Assembly: GCF_026616195.1 (NCBI RefSeq)
Contig: NZ_JANHDH010000001.1
Location: 1,550,001 to 1,614,000, forward strand
DNA: 64,000 nt
Direction of reading: 5' to 3'
Source: Haloarchaeobius amylolyticus
Lineage (GTDB): Archaea; Halobacteriota; Halobacteria; Halobacteriales; Natrialbaceae
The position numbers and the translations under genes are program-made. Shown here piece by piece: positions 17,956 to 26,616 of the stretch. Under the pieces are notes generated by a model that was given only the letters and a program-made list of their open reading frames with translations, searched no databases and was not told the origin of the DNA. Position 1 is the first letter of the stretch. The number at the start of each line of letters is the position of its first letter.

Positions 17956-18068
17956 TACTGTTGGCTATCGTCTTCAGTCTCTAAAAAATTAGCCCAACGT
18001 GTAAGGGTAAAAATCGGTGCGGGCCGGACCACCAAGGTAGAAGTCGGCCTGTGGAGAAGGAATCGAAC

Positions 18069-18710
18069 ATGCACTTCGGCGTGGACGAGGCGGGGAAGGG
18101 ACCGGTGCTCGGGTCGATGTGGGCCGCGGCCGTCGTGGTCCCCGACGACGACGTGCTCCCCGACGACGTGGACGACTCGAAGCGGGTCCAGCCCGCCCGC
18201 CGCGAGGAACTGGCGGCCGCCCTCCGTGCCGACGACCGGGTCCGCCTCGGGGTCGCCGAGATCACCCCCGACCGCATCGACGCCCCCGAGACGGACATGA
18301 ACACCCTCACCGTCTGCGCCCACGCCGAGGCGCTCTCCGACGCGGGCGTCGACGGCCTCGCGGGGTACGTCGACGCCGGCGACACCAGCGAGGACCGCTT
18401 CGCCCGCCGCGTCACCGACCACTGTCCCTGCGAGGTCGACGTGACGGCCGAACACGGCGCCGACGAGACCTACCCGGTCGTCGCGGCCGCCAGCATCGTC
18501 GCCAAGGTCGCCCGCGACGACCAGATGACCCGCCTCGGTGAGGAGTACGGGTCGGTCGGCTCCGGCTACCCCAGCGACCCGACGACCCGCGAGTTCCTCG
18601 CGGACTACGTCGCCGACACTGGCGAGTTACCGCCGTTCGCCCGCGCCTCCTGGTCGACCTGTGCGGACGTGCTGGCGGCACACGAACAGGCCGGCCTCGG
18701 CGACTTCTGA
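18069..18710 (+). CDS. rnhB: Ribonuclease HII
   Basis: Removes RNA from RNA-DNA hybrids and single ribonucleotides from DNA. The 213 residues from the ATG at 18069 carry FGVDEAGKGPVLGSMW with catalytic Asp5 and Glu6, a central Asp in GYVDAGD, and DETYPVVAAASIVAKVARD with the later acidic residue. The in-frame GTG at 18051 is less likely because the motif would move away from the N-terminus. It ends one base before the convergent lipoprotein gene. Confidence 0.96.
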   Translation: MHFGVDEAGKGPVLGSMWAAAVVVPDDDVLPDDVDDSKRVQPARREELAAALRADDRVRLGVAEITPDRIDAPETDMNTLTVCAHAEALSDAGVDGLAGYVDAGDTSEDRFARRVTDHCPCEVDVTAEHGADETYPVVAAASIVAKVARDDQMTRLGEEYGSVGSGYPSDPTTREFLADYVADTGELPPFARASWSTCADVLAAHEQAGLGDF

Positions 18711-18711
18711 C

Positions 18712-19110
18712 TCAGGGGAGCCGCGTCCCCGTCACCGTGACGGGGATCCTGTCGACGACCGTCCCGCTCCCGTCGGTCGCGAGTATCGCCACCGAGCCGG
18801 TGGTCGGCATCGCCAGCGTCGCGGTCGTCGCGTGGGGCTGCAGCGTGGCCGCGTCGTAGCCGCTCCCGTCGGTCAGCACGACCAGTTTCGACACGCCGAG
18901 CTTCCGGGTCGCCCGCTCCGTCAGCGAGACGTCGACGCGCGTGCTGGAGGTCGCCCACGATTCGGTCCGGCTGACCCCGGTGAACACCTTCGACTGGGCG
19001 ACGCCATCGGTGCTGACCGAGAGCCCCGTCGTGAGACAGCCACCGAGCACGGGGAGCGCCGCGGTCGCGAGCACGCCCGCGAGGTGTCGACGAGAGATGT
19101 CACTGCGCAT
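18712..19110 (-). CDS. Tat-type lipoprotein of unknown function, 132 aa
   Basis: The N-terminus has twin arginines and a lipobox (SRRHLAGVLATAALPVLGGC, Cys25), the usual pattern for haloarchaeal lipoproteins exported folded by Tat. The mature 107 residues are Thr/Ser/Val-rich and probably all-beta. No enzymatic motif. The start is the ATG at 19108-19110. Confidence 0.75.
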   Translation of the reverse strand: MRSDISRRHLAGVLATAALPVLGGCLTTGLSVSTDGVAQSKVFTGVSRTESWATSSTRVDVSLTERATRKLGVSKLVVLTDGSGYDAATLQPHATTATLAMPTTGSVAILATDGSGTVVDRIPVTVTGTRLP

Positions 19111-19180
19111 CGAGAGACACGACGACTGCCACGCAGAAGGGGTCCCGGCCTAATCGTCGAGCACGAAAGGCGTGCCGCGG

Positions 19181-20767
19181 TCAGTGCTCGCCGGTCGTCA
19201 GCGACCGGAGGATGTCACCGTACGCCGGCCGCGTGATGAGCACCCCGATGAGCACGCCGAGGATGGTCACGATGGCGAACCCGCGCAGGTCACCGAGCGA
19301 GAGCACCGCCAGCGGCGACATCGCGATGATGGTCGTCGCCGCGGCCGCGCCGATGACCCAGAACGCCTTGCGGAAGCGCGACTGGAAGACGCGGGTGGAA
19401 CTCACCCCGCCCTCGTCCATCACCTCGTCGGCGATGATGATGAGGTCGTCCACCCCGGTCCCGATGACCGCGATGAACCCGGCGATGTGCGAGAGGTCGA
19501 GCGGGAGCCGCACCGCCGCGACGAAGCCGAGCAACAGCACGACCTCGGCGAGCGCGGTGAGTATCATCGGCAGTGCGACCTTCGGGTCACCGTAGCGCAG
19601 GTAGACGACGCCGCTGACCGCCAGCACCGCCACGATACCGGTCAGCAGCGAGTTGAGCTTGAAGCGCTCGGCCAGTGCCGGTTCGAGCGTGAACACCTGG
19701 GACTCCTGGAAGTCGAGCGGGGCACGGAGCGCACCGGCCTGCAGGTCGACCGAGACCTCGCGGGCCTTCTCGCGGGCGTCCGGACCGGCACCCGTGGTCA
19801 TGACGAACCGCGGGTCCTCGGCGAACTGCCCCGACTCGATGGTGTTCGCGAGGCTCGGGGCGACCGAGAACGTACTGGTCACGTTGCCCTCGGAGACGAG
19901 GACCAGACAGTGGCCCTCCTGGTTGCGCTGGTCGCCGCCACAGGCCCGCGACCCGGCGCCCTCACCGGTGAAGCCGGTCTCCTGCATGACGCGGGCGAAC
20001 TGCTGGGCGCCCTGCTGGTTCAGGACGACCGGCACCTGCCAGGTGTCCGCCGAGCCGCTGGTGGTGGCAGGGTCCGGCTGCTCGGGCGCGCCGACGTTCT
20101 TCAGGTCCTCGTAGGTGATGACCGCCTGCTCCTGCATCGTCCCGTTCGGGCCGGGATAGCGGGCGTAGACGGTCACGACACCACGGTCGCTGATGAGCTC
20201 GCGCAGCTCCTCGGGCTCCTGGTTCGGCGCCTCGACGACGATGTAGTTCGTCCCGTCGACGGTCGTCGCGGTCGTCACGGACCCGGCCGTCAGCCCGGTC
20301 GCCTCGAGCTTGCGCTCCAGGACGCGGGTGATCTGGTTCCGGGTCGCCTCCGTGACGCCCTCGCGCACGTCGTCGGCCGTCACCTGGCCGCCGCCGGCCG
20401 CCTGGATGCCGTTCTGGTTGAGCGCGGAGACGAACTCCGACTCGCCGACGGACCGGTTGAAGACCTCCGCGGTCCCGGCGCCGGGGCGCAGGTAGACGTC
20501 ACGCAGCGGGACGCCGAGGTCGTCCGCGATCCCCTGGCGAGCCTGGCTGATCTCGCTCGACTGGCCGAAGTTCTCGTAGCTCACGTCCTCGGCGGTCATC
20601 CCGACGACCGGGGCGCGGATGCGCGTCCCGCCGTCGAGTTCGAGACCGTACTGGAGGTTCGAGGGACCGGTCGCGCCGGCGATGAGGCCGGGCGTGAACA
20701 GCACCGTCCCGCTCCCGACGAGCAACACGACGAGCGCGATGACACGCCAGTTCTCGCGGACGTTCAT
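19181..20767 (-). CDS. secD: Protein-export membrane protein SecD
   Basis: With SecF it uses the ion gradient to help proteins leave the SecYE channel on the outer face. The 528 residues have one N-terminal helix, a long extracellular P1 region, and five C-terminal helices with the family's TGxDD-like stretch (IGTGVDDLIIIADE). The large periplasm-like domain contains paired Cys, which can form disulfides outside the cell. Its ATG overlaps the end of secF (ATGA at 20764-20767). Confidence 0.96.
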   Translation of the reverse strand: MNVRENWRVIALVVLLVGSGTVLFTPGLIAGATGPSNLQYGLELDGGTRIRAPVVGMTAEDVSYENFGQSSEISQARQGIADDLGVPLRDVYLRPGAGTAEVFNRSVGESEFVSALNQNGIQAAGGGQVTADDVREGVTEATRNQITRVLERKLEATGLTAGSVTTATTVDGTNYIVVEAPNQEPEELRELISDRGVVTVYARYPGPNGTMQEQAVITYEDLKNVGAPEQPDPATTSGSADTWQVPVVLNQQGAQQFARVMQETGFTGEGAGSRACGGDQRNQEGHCLVLVSEGNVTSTFSVAPSLANTIESGQFAEDPRFVMTTGAGPDAREKAREVSVDLQAGALRAPLDFQESQVFTLEPALAERFKLNSLLTGIVAVLAVSGVVYLRYGDPKVALPMILTALAEVVLLLGFVAAVRLPLDLSHIAGFIAVIGTGVDDLIIIADEVMDEGGVSSTRVFQSRFRKAFWVIGAAAATTIIAMSPLAVLSLGDLRGFAIVTILGVLIGVLITRPAYGDILRSLTTGEH

Positions 20768-21669
20768 TGCGGGTTCACCTCCCCGAGCTTGTACCAGCGA
20801 AGCAGGCTGAGGTTGAGCATGTAGGTGTTGACGAGGTCCGCCGCGAGGCCGAGGACGAGCACGAGGCCGATGGAGGCCATCAGCTCGATACCGAACAGCG
20901 TCGCGACGACGGTCATCACGGCCATCGCGGCCATGGAGGTGATGGTCATCGTCACACCGGTCTGCATCGCGCGGTTGACGCTGTCGTAGAACCCACCGGA
21001 GCGCCGGAGGACGTGGTTGTTCAGCAGGATGTCCGAGTCCACCGAGTACCCGATGAGCATCAGGAGTGCCGCGACCGTCCCCAGCGAGAGCTTGATGCCG
21101 AGGAGGTTCATCGCGGCCAGCGGGATGACGATGTCCGAGAACGCCGAGACGACGATGGCGATGGACGGGATGAACGAGCGGAAGAAGACGAACGCCAGGA
21201 TGCTCATGCCGAGGAACGCAGCGAACAGGCCCTGTGCGGCGGTCGTCCGGGCGCTGCTACCGAAGCTCGGCGAGGTCGTCTGGCGCGACTGGATTATCTC
21301 GCACTCGTCGGGGTTCGAACAGGTGGCCTGCAGGTTGGCCTGCGCCTGGTCGGCGAGGTCGGTCCCTTCGCTCTCGGGGCCGAACGTCAGGATGTAGGTC
21401 GGCTCCGTGATGGACGGGCCCTGCACCCGCTGTTTCGAGATGATGTCCTCCTCGAAGGCCGCGTCGAGTTCGCTCCGCGGCGTATCCGTCTGTACCGTGA
21501 GTTCGGTCCCACCGGTGAAGTCGGTGCTCAGACCGACCGGTGTCCCGAACATGACGTACCACCCGAGTATGACCACCAGGGCGACGGCGAGTAACGCGAG
21601 GGGAACTGCCGCCAGCTGGCGGTTCGAGTACCGGGTGTAGTCTACTTCCGGTACCTCGAACTTGCTCAT
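20764..21669 (-). CDS. secF: Protein-export membrane protein SecF
   Basis: Partner of SecD. The 301 residues from the ATG at 21667-21669 (MSKFEVPEVDYTRYSNRQL) have six hydrophobic helices, the conserved DFTGGTEL stretch after TM1, and the late GYSVDSDILLNNHVLR motif. The longer frame to 21744 is rejected because the start shown matches the family and follows an A/T-rich box. It leads the secF-secD operon. Confidence 0.96.
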   Translation of the reverse strand: MSKFEVPEVDYTRYSNRQLAAVPLALLAVALVVILGWYVMFGTPVGLSTDFTGGTELTVQTDTPRSELDAAFEEDIISKQRVQGPSITEPTYILTFGPESEGTDLADQAQANLQATCSNPDECEIIQSRQTTSPSFGSSARTTAAQGLFAAFLGMSILAFVFFRSFIPSIAIVVSAFSDIVIPLAAMNLLGIKLSLGTVAALLMLIGYSVDSDILLNNHVLRRSGGFYDSVNRAMQTGVTMTITSMAAMAVMTVVATLFGIELMASIGLVLVLGLAADLVNTYMLNLSLLRWYKLGEVNPQ

Positions 21670-21782
21670 GGAGGGCGGTCCGGTATCGGCCCACCTAAGC
21701 CTTCTTATCTCCGCCCCCGGGACGTGTAGAATCCACGCACTCACGGGGGACCCTTTTGGGCGGTGGCACCGTATCCCCCGAT

Positions 21783-22100
21783 ATGAGCCAGTACGCCACC
21801 CGAGTCGTGCTCTCGTACCCCGCCGACCTGTCGAGCTGGAGCCGCGACCAGGTCGCCACGTCGCACTTCAGGGCGTGGCTGCGCCGGACCCGCGAGACCG
21901 CCACCGTCGGCGACATCTGGGAGGAGTTCGTCGACGTTGGCTGCTGTGGCAGCACCTACGACGTGCCCCTCAAGGTCGAGGCGGTCGAGGGCGGCGCAGC
22001 GATGGGGCCCGACACCGACATCGAGTACACGGTGCGCGAGCAGTGTGACATCGGCGGCGGCTGGGAGGTCCAGAGTCAGGCCGGGCCGGCGACGGAGTGA
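21783..22100 (+). CDS. Conserved hypothetical protein, 105 aa
   Basis: Starts at the ATG at 21783. Soluble, acidic, with a VGCCGSTYDVP segment and one further Cys in EQCDIGGGWE, suggesting a possible metal or disulfide site. I cannot name a family. Divergent from secF. Confidence 0.7.
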   Translation: MSQYATRVVLSYPADLSSWSRDQVATSHFRAWLRRTRETATVGDIWEEFVDVGCCGSTYDVPLKVEAVEGGAAMGPDTDIEYTVREQCDIGGGWEVQSQAGPATE

Positions 22101-22127
22101 CCAGCGTGCGACGGAATAAGGAGTGAC

Positions 22128-22601
22128 TCAGTCCGGCAGGTAGCGCACGTTCAACACGCCCTCCTCGACGGAGCGCCGGACCTCGACCCGGACGGCCTGC
22201 ACGCGCGCCGCGCGGGCGATGGTCTCCGGGTCCTCCAGGACGTCGGCGGCGGCCTGCTCGGTGTCCTCCGGCGGGACCGAGAGCACGTGGATCTCGCCGG
22301 TCCCGGCGCGCTCGACGCGTTCGACCTCGCCGACCGACTGGTCCGCGGCGATGTCCATCGCCTGCGTGGTCGGGGAGAGGTCGCTGTCGACCAGTTCGAC
22401 GGTCCGGCGGAAGTCCTCCTCGACGACCTCCCAGACGACCTCCATCGGCGGGACGGGCGCGATGGTCGCGCCGACGACCTGGTGGCGCTCGTAGCCGTCG
22501 TTCTCGTCGATGGTGTGTATCTGGCCGGTGTCCACGTCGCGCAGGACGACCGACCCCTCGTCGGCTTCGGTCACGAGGAACGTCGCGGTCTTCTCGCTCA
22601 T
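22128..22601 (-). CDS. Haloarchaeal conserved protein (DUF5812-like), 157 aa
   Basis: Soluble acidic protein. Residues 1-50 look like a small beta-barrel (TFLVTEADEGSVVLRDVDTGQIHTI) and the rest is helical with many charged residues, ending VLNVRYLPD. I associate it with DUF5812 from memory, so the name is tentative. It is followed 16 bases beyond its start by the membrane-protein gene on the same strand. Confidence 0.7.
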   Translation of the reverse strand: MSEKTATFLVTEADEGSVVLRDVDTGQIHTIDENDGYERHQVVGATIAPVPPMEVVWEVVEEDFRRTVELVDSDLSPTTQAMDIAADQSVGEVERVERAGTGEIHVLSVPPEDTEQAAADVLEDPETIARAARVQAVRVEVRRSVEEGVLNVRYLPD

Positions 22602-22617
22602 GTGCCGAGGCTAGCGG

Positions 22618-23172
22618 TCAGGCCTTTTCCGGGTTTCGTCGTCGCCCGAGCAGCAGCATCACGACGCCGACGACCAGCGGCGGGAGCGGACTGGAGAGCG
22701 GCGGCATCTCGTAGAGGAGGCTGACGACGGGCGCGAACAGGCCGCTGGGGGTGGGCCGGGTGACCGTCTCGCCGTCGAGGGTGAACTCGGCCGGCATCGA
22801 GATGACCAGCGCGAGGTAGAGCGAGAGCAGGAAGACGAAGCCGGTCACGGCCATCAGCAGGTCGTACCGGGTGTCGCCGCCCTCGCGGCGGTGGCGACGG
22901 GCGACGAACAGGACCGGCGCGAGGATGGGCGCGACCACCAGCAGGCCGAAGAAGATGTAGAACGACCGCAGGAAGGTGAACGTCCCGCCGGCCGTGCCGA
23001 GGGTGTTCGCGACCTGGACGGCCAGTGCGGCCCCGAAGTAGAACGTGAGGACGACGCCGAGCAGGCCACCGAGGAGCGCGTAGAGCTTGAACAGTCGCGA
23101 GTCGCTGGCCCGGAGGGCGTACGGGAAGGCCCCGATGACCCCGTCGTAGGTGTTCTCGCCGTCGGCTGTCAT
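22618..23172 (-). CDS. Multi-spanning membrane protein, 184 aa
   Basis: Five hydrophobic segments with a central basic loop (ARRHRREGGDTRYDLL) and an Arg-rich C-terminus (GRRRNPEKA). Start at the ATG at 23170-23172. No family recognised. It probably forms an operon with the downstream DUF5812-like gene. Confidence 0.75.
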   Translation of the reverse strand: MTADGENTYDGVIGAFPYALRASDSRLFKLYALLGGLLGVVLTFYFGAALAVQVANTLGTAGGTFTFLRSFYIFFGLLVVAPILAPVLFVARRHRREGGDTRYDLLMAVTGFVFLLSLYLALVISMPAEFTLDGETVTRPTPSGLFAPVVSLLYEMPPLSSPLPPLVVGVVMLLLGRRRNPEKA

Positions 23173-23292
23173 CGGGTGGACTTGGGCCGAGAGGGGCAAA
23201 AGCGGCGCGGTCCACGGTCGGTTCCCGGCGGGCGCGCGACCGAGTCGGCACCCATCACCAGCGTTTTGTCGTTGCCCCGAGCGAGACTCGAT

Positions 23293-24585
23293 ATGTACGT
23301 CGACATCGGGAACGCGCTGGCCGAGGAGGCGTCGCCGGGTATCTCCCGGGACGCGCTGGAGCGCCTGGACACACAGGTCGCCGCGGCGCACGAGCGAATC
23401 GAGGCAGGCATCGCGGACCACGAGCACGGGTACGCCGCGCTCGACCTGCCCCGGACCGTGGACACCGACGCCATCGAGAACGCGGTCGCGCCCTTCGACG
23501 ACAGCGAGGCGGTCCTGAACGTCGGCATCGGCGGGAGCGCGCTCGGCGCGGCGACCGTCGCCGACGCCCTGGAGAGCGACGTGGACGCCTACTTCCTCGA
23601 CAACGTCGACCCCGAGCACGTCTCGGCGCTGCTGGCGGACCTGCCCCTCGAGAAGACGACCGTGAACGTCGTCTCCCGCTCGGGCACCACCGCGGAGACG
23701 CTGGCGAACTTCCTCGTCGTGCAGGACGCGATGGAGTCCGCGGGCGTGGACTGGACCGACCGGACCTTCGTCACGACCGGCGAGTCGGGGCCCCTCCGGA
23801 CGCTCTCGGACCGCCACGACCTGCCCTCGCTCCCTGTCCCGGACGGCGTTCCGGGGCGGTTCTCGGCACTCTCGACGGTCGGGCTGGCCTGTGCGGCCAT
23901 CCAGGGCCACGACCTGGACGCGCTCGTCGCCGGTGCCGCCGACCAGCAGGCGAAGCTCTCGGGCTCGCTGTTCGACTCGCCCGCCTACGCCTACGGCGCC
24001 ATCTCCTACGCCCTGGACGTCCGGGGCGCGTCGGTCAACGCGATGATGCCCTACGCCGAGTCGCTGGAGACCTACGCCGAGTGGTTCGCCCAGCTGTGGG
24101 CCGAGAGCCTGGGCAAGGACGGCCTCGGACAGACGCCAGCCCGGGCGCTCGGCGCGACCGACCAGCACTCCCAGCTCCAGCTCTACCGCGCCGGCCCCCG
24201 CGACAAGATGGTGACCCTCGTCCGCCCCCGCGAGTACGACGACACCACCATCCCCGAGACCGAGTTCGACGACCTCGCGTACCTCGGCGGGAAGGGCCTC
24301 GGCACCCTGCTCGACGCCGAGTTCGAGGCCACCGAGGCCAGCCTCGCCGCCGCGGGCCGCCCGAACGTCCGGGTCGAACTCGACCGCGTGGACGAACGCG
24401 GCGTCGGGTCGCTCCTGTACGGCATGGAGGCCGCCTGCGTCATGGCCGGCGAACTCTACGGCGTCGACACGTTCGTCCAGCCCGCCGTCGAGTGGGGCAA
24501 GAAGGCCGCCCGCGGCCTGCTCGGGGGCGGCGACTTCGAGGAAGCCGACGCCGTCGCCGCGAAGACCGAACTGCGCATCGAGTGA
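23293..24585 (+). CDS. pgi: Glucose-6-phosphate isomerase
   Basis: Interconverts glucose 6-phosphate and fructose 6-phosphate, here for gluconeogenesis or semi-phosphorylative sugar use. The 430 residues contain GIGGSALG, the phosphate-binding SRSGTTAET, the catalytic GATDQHSQLQL (His) and VEWGKKAARG (Lys), all expected for the bacterial-type PGI superfamily. The start ATG at 23293 lies about 30 bases after a TATA-like GCGTTTTGTCG. Confidence 0.97.
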   Translation: MYVDIGNALAEEASPGISRDALERLDTQVAAAHERIEAGIADHEHGYAALDLPRTVDTDAIENAVAPFDDSEAVLNVGIGGSALGAATVADALESDVDAYFLDNVDPEHVSALLADLPLEKTTVNVVSRSGTTAETLANFLVVQDAMESAGVDWTDRTFVTTGESGPLRTLSDRHDLPSLPVPDGVPGRFSALSTVGLACAAIQGHDLDALVAGAADQQAKLSGSLFDSPAYAYGAISYALDVRGASVNAMMPYAESLETYAEWFAQLWAESLGKDGLGQTPARALGATDQHSQLQLYRAGPRDKMVTLVRPREYDDTTIPETEFDDLAYLGGKGLGTLLDAEFEATEASLAAAGRPNVRVELDRVDERGVGSLLYGMEAACVMAGELYGVDTFVQPAVEWGKKAARGLLGGGDFEEADAVAAKTELRIE

Positions 24586-24669
24586 GGGCTGTCTCGGCCC
24601 CAGATTCGGCCCTGTGCGGCCTATCCACCATAGCAGAGAGCCTATAGTTCTCCGTTCGCTACCACCGGT

Positions 24670-25491
24670 ATGGACGATTCGCTCGTCGACCGCTCCGGGT
24701 CCCCCTCGCCACCGAAGGTGACGCCGGCCATGACGGCGAAGACCGTGTTCCGGTTCGCCCTGCTCGGGTTCGCCTCCCTGCCGGTCCTCGTCGCGTACCA
24801 GCTGGTGCTCTACGTGGGCGCCGTCTCCGTGTTCGGCCCCATCCCGACGACCGGGCCGCGGGCACAGATCATCTCCGTGCTCAGCCTCGGCCTCGGGACG
24901 CTCACGCTGGCCGTCGCCTACCTGAAGTACTCCGACCGGGAGTGGTCGTTCGTCGACCTCCGGTTCCCGACGCTCCGTGACGTGGGCTGGGCCCTCGGTG
25001 GGTTCGTCATCCTGCTGCTCGGGTTCGTCGCCATCACCTCGCTCATCAACGCGCTCGGGCTCTCGACCGCCCAGCACAGCACCGCCCAGCAGGCCCAGCA
25101 GGGCGACCCCGCGCTGTTGCTCCCGCTCATCCCGCTCTCGCTGCTCGTCATCGGGCCGGGCGAGGAACTGCTCTACCGCAACGTCATCCAGAAGTCGCTG
25201 TACGACCACTTCAGCCGGGTCGGCGCGGTCGTCGTCGCCAGCGCCATCTTCGCGCTGGTCCACATCCCGGCCTACGCGACCGGCGGCGGTGTCGGGGCGA
25301 TGGCGACCTCGCTCGCGGTCATCTTCGTGCTCGCGCTGGTGCTCGGCGGGGTCTACGCCCGGACCGACAACGTGCTCGTCCCGGCGTTCATCCACGGCGC
25401 CTACAACGCGCTGTCGTTCGCCGCCACCTACGTCGACCTCACGAACACGCCGGTCGAGAACGCCATCGTCACCCTCGCGACGCTGGTCTGA
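24670..25491 (+). CDS. CPBP family intramembrane metalloprotease
   Basis: Polytopic membrane protein of 273 residues, about seven helices. It has the family's three motifs: GEELLYRNVIQK (Glu-Glu and Arg), FALVHIPAY and FIHGAYNAL, which supply metal-binding Glu and His in the membrane. Family members cleave prenylated or small membrane proteins, or protect against bacteriocins; the substrate is unknown here. A Gln-rich loop (AQHSTAQQAQQG) interrupts the middle. Confidence 0.93.
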   Translation: MDDSLVDRSGSPSPPKVTPAMTAKTVFRFALLGFASLPVLVAYQLVLYVGAVSVFGPIPTTGPRAQIISVLSLGLGTLTLAVAYLKYSDREWSFVDLRFPTLRDVGWALGGFVILLLGFVAITSLINALGLSTAQHSTAQQAQQGDPALLLPLIPLSLLVIGPGEELLYRNVIQKSLYDHFSRVGAVVVASAIFALVHIPAYATGGGVGAMATSLAVIFVLALVLGGVYARTDNVLVPAFIHGAYNALSFAATYVDLTNTPVENAIVTLATLV

Positions 25492-25557
25492 GGAGTTCTC
25501 CGTCTTACGGCCGTCTGACGAACCTTTTTCGACGTTCACTCCGTTACGTACTGGTGT

Positions 25558-25695
25558 ATGACGAAGCGGTACTCCGTCGTCTGCGGTGAGGACGTGAGCG
25601 ACCAGATCGAGGCTCTCGCCCGGGAGTACGACCTCACCGAGCAGGCGGTGCTCCGACAGCTCATCGAGCGCGGCCTCGAACAGGTCGAGAACTAG
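25558..25695 (+). CDS. Ribbon-helix-helix (CopG-like) small protein, 45 aa
   Basis: The frame starts at the ATG at 25558. A short N-terminal strand (KRYSVVCGE) is followed by two helices (DVSDQIEALAREYDL and TEQAVLRQLIERGLEQ), the layout of a minimal ribbon-helix-helix DNA-binding protein. It could be an autoregulator or orphan antitoxin, but no toxin gene adjoins it; the neighbour on the other strand is Nob1, not a VapC toxin. Confidence 0.7.
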   Translation: MTKRYSVVCGEDVSDQIEALAREYDLTEQAVLRQLIERGLEQVEN

Positions 25696-25713
25696 GGGGC
25701 GGTTCGAGGGCGG

Positions 25714-26175
25714 TCAGTTCGAGGGGTTCTTGCGGGACAGTTCGCTCCCGCAGATGGGGCACCGGTCCTTGTTCTCGTCGAATTCGCGGCCACAGCCGGC
25801 ACACTGGAAGCGCCAGTCGCGGCGCTCGTCGATGCCCTCGCGGGCGATGACCTCGACGGCGAGGTTGAGCTTCTCGGCGACGTTCTGCATGGCGTAGTCG
25901 TCGGTGACGAGCGTCCCGTCGAGTTCGAACGTCGCGGCGACGAGCCGAACGTCGGTGTCCGAGAGTACGTCGAGGTCGCCGGTCTCCCGGGCGGCCCGGC
26001 GCACGCGCTCCGTGGTCTCCTCGTCCGGGATGTGGACGTGCATCCCGGCGCCCTCCATGGCGTCGTACCGGTAGACGCTCTCGTCCTGGAGTTCCTCCCG
26101 GACCATGGGGATGGTGGCGGTGTCGTTGGACGTGTGATACTCGTTGATGAACGCGGAGGAGTCGAGAACGTACAT
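25714..26175 (-). CDS. nob1: rRNA maturation endonuclease Nob1 (PIN + zinc ribbon)
   Basis: Cleaves precursor 16S rRNA at its 3' end. The 153 residues have a PIN domain (MYVLDSSAFINEY with Asp5, then Asp/Glu residues in LSDTDVRLVA and GTLVTDDYAM) and a C-terminal zinc ribbon (CAGCGREF...CPICGSEL). The ribbon separates it from VapC toxins. It begins directly after the stop of the PRC-barrel gene, so the two form an operon. Confidence 0.93.
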   Translation of the reverse strand: MYVLDSSAFINEYHTSNDTATIPMVREELQDESVYRYDAMEGAGMHVHIPDEETTERVRRAARETGDLDVLSDTDVRLVAATFELDGTLVTDDYAMQNVAEKLNLAVEVIAREGIDERRDWRFQCAGCGREFDENKDRCPICGSELSRKNPSN

Positions 26176-26421
26176 TTACCGCTGGACGACGATGTAATCC
26201 TTCACGGCCTGCACACGGTCGACGGGGACGCGAAAGCGCCCGCTCTCGTCGCGGTCGTAGTCGATGGCGCGGGTCGGTGTCTCCTCGCCCGGCTCGACGA
26301 CGAGGTCGTTCAGTCGGCCGCTCTTCAGGTCCATCGTGATGTTGTACAGCATCCCGAGTTCCGTTCCGTCAGACCCCATGACGGACTTCCCCGAGAGGTT
26401 CTCCGCGAGTATGTCGGACAT
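26176..26421 (-). CDS. PRC-barrel domain protein, 81 aa
   Basis: A single PRC-barrel fold (about residues 8-78, with SVMGSDGTELGMLYNI and the late VDRVQAVKDYIVV). In archaea such proteins are linked to RNA metabolism, RimM-like ribosome maturation, or cell division. Immediate linkage to nob1 favours a ribosome role, which is inference. Start at the ATG at 26419-26421; TATA-like GTTTATTAG upstream on the minus strand. Confidence 0.88.
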   Translation of the reverse strand: MSDILAENLSGKSVMGSDGTELGMLYNITMDLKSGRLNDLVVEPGEETPTRAIDYDRDESGRFRVPVDRVQAVKDYIVVQR

Positions 26422-26616
26422 ACCACCTTCTTCCCGACGGGTGCTAATAAACGCCACGGGGACCAGCCGATGCGACCGTGGGCAGGGGAACGGAAGCGAC
26501 AACTGCCAGATAGCTCGTGTACCGTGACCCCTGTTCACAGAGGCTTGACGACCGTGACGATGGAATTAAATGCCGTCCTGAGTACTCTCAGATAAGAACC
26601 TTCTAGGGTGTTCGCC

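Noticed and set aside
25714-26175. VapBC toxin-antitoxin pair with the 45-residue ribbon-helix-helix gene
   Set aside because: The PIN protein has a C-terminal zinc ribbon and PRC-barrel operon partner, as in Nob1, and the genes are on opposite strands.
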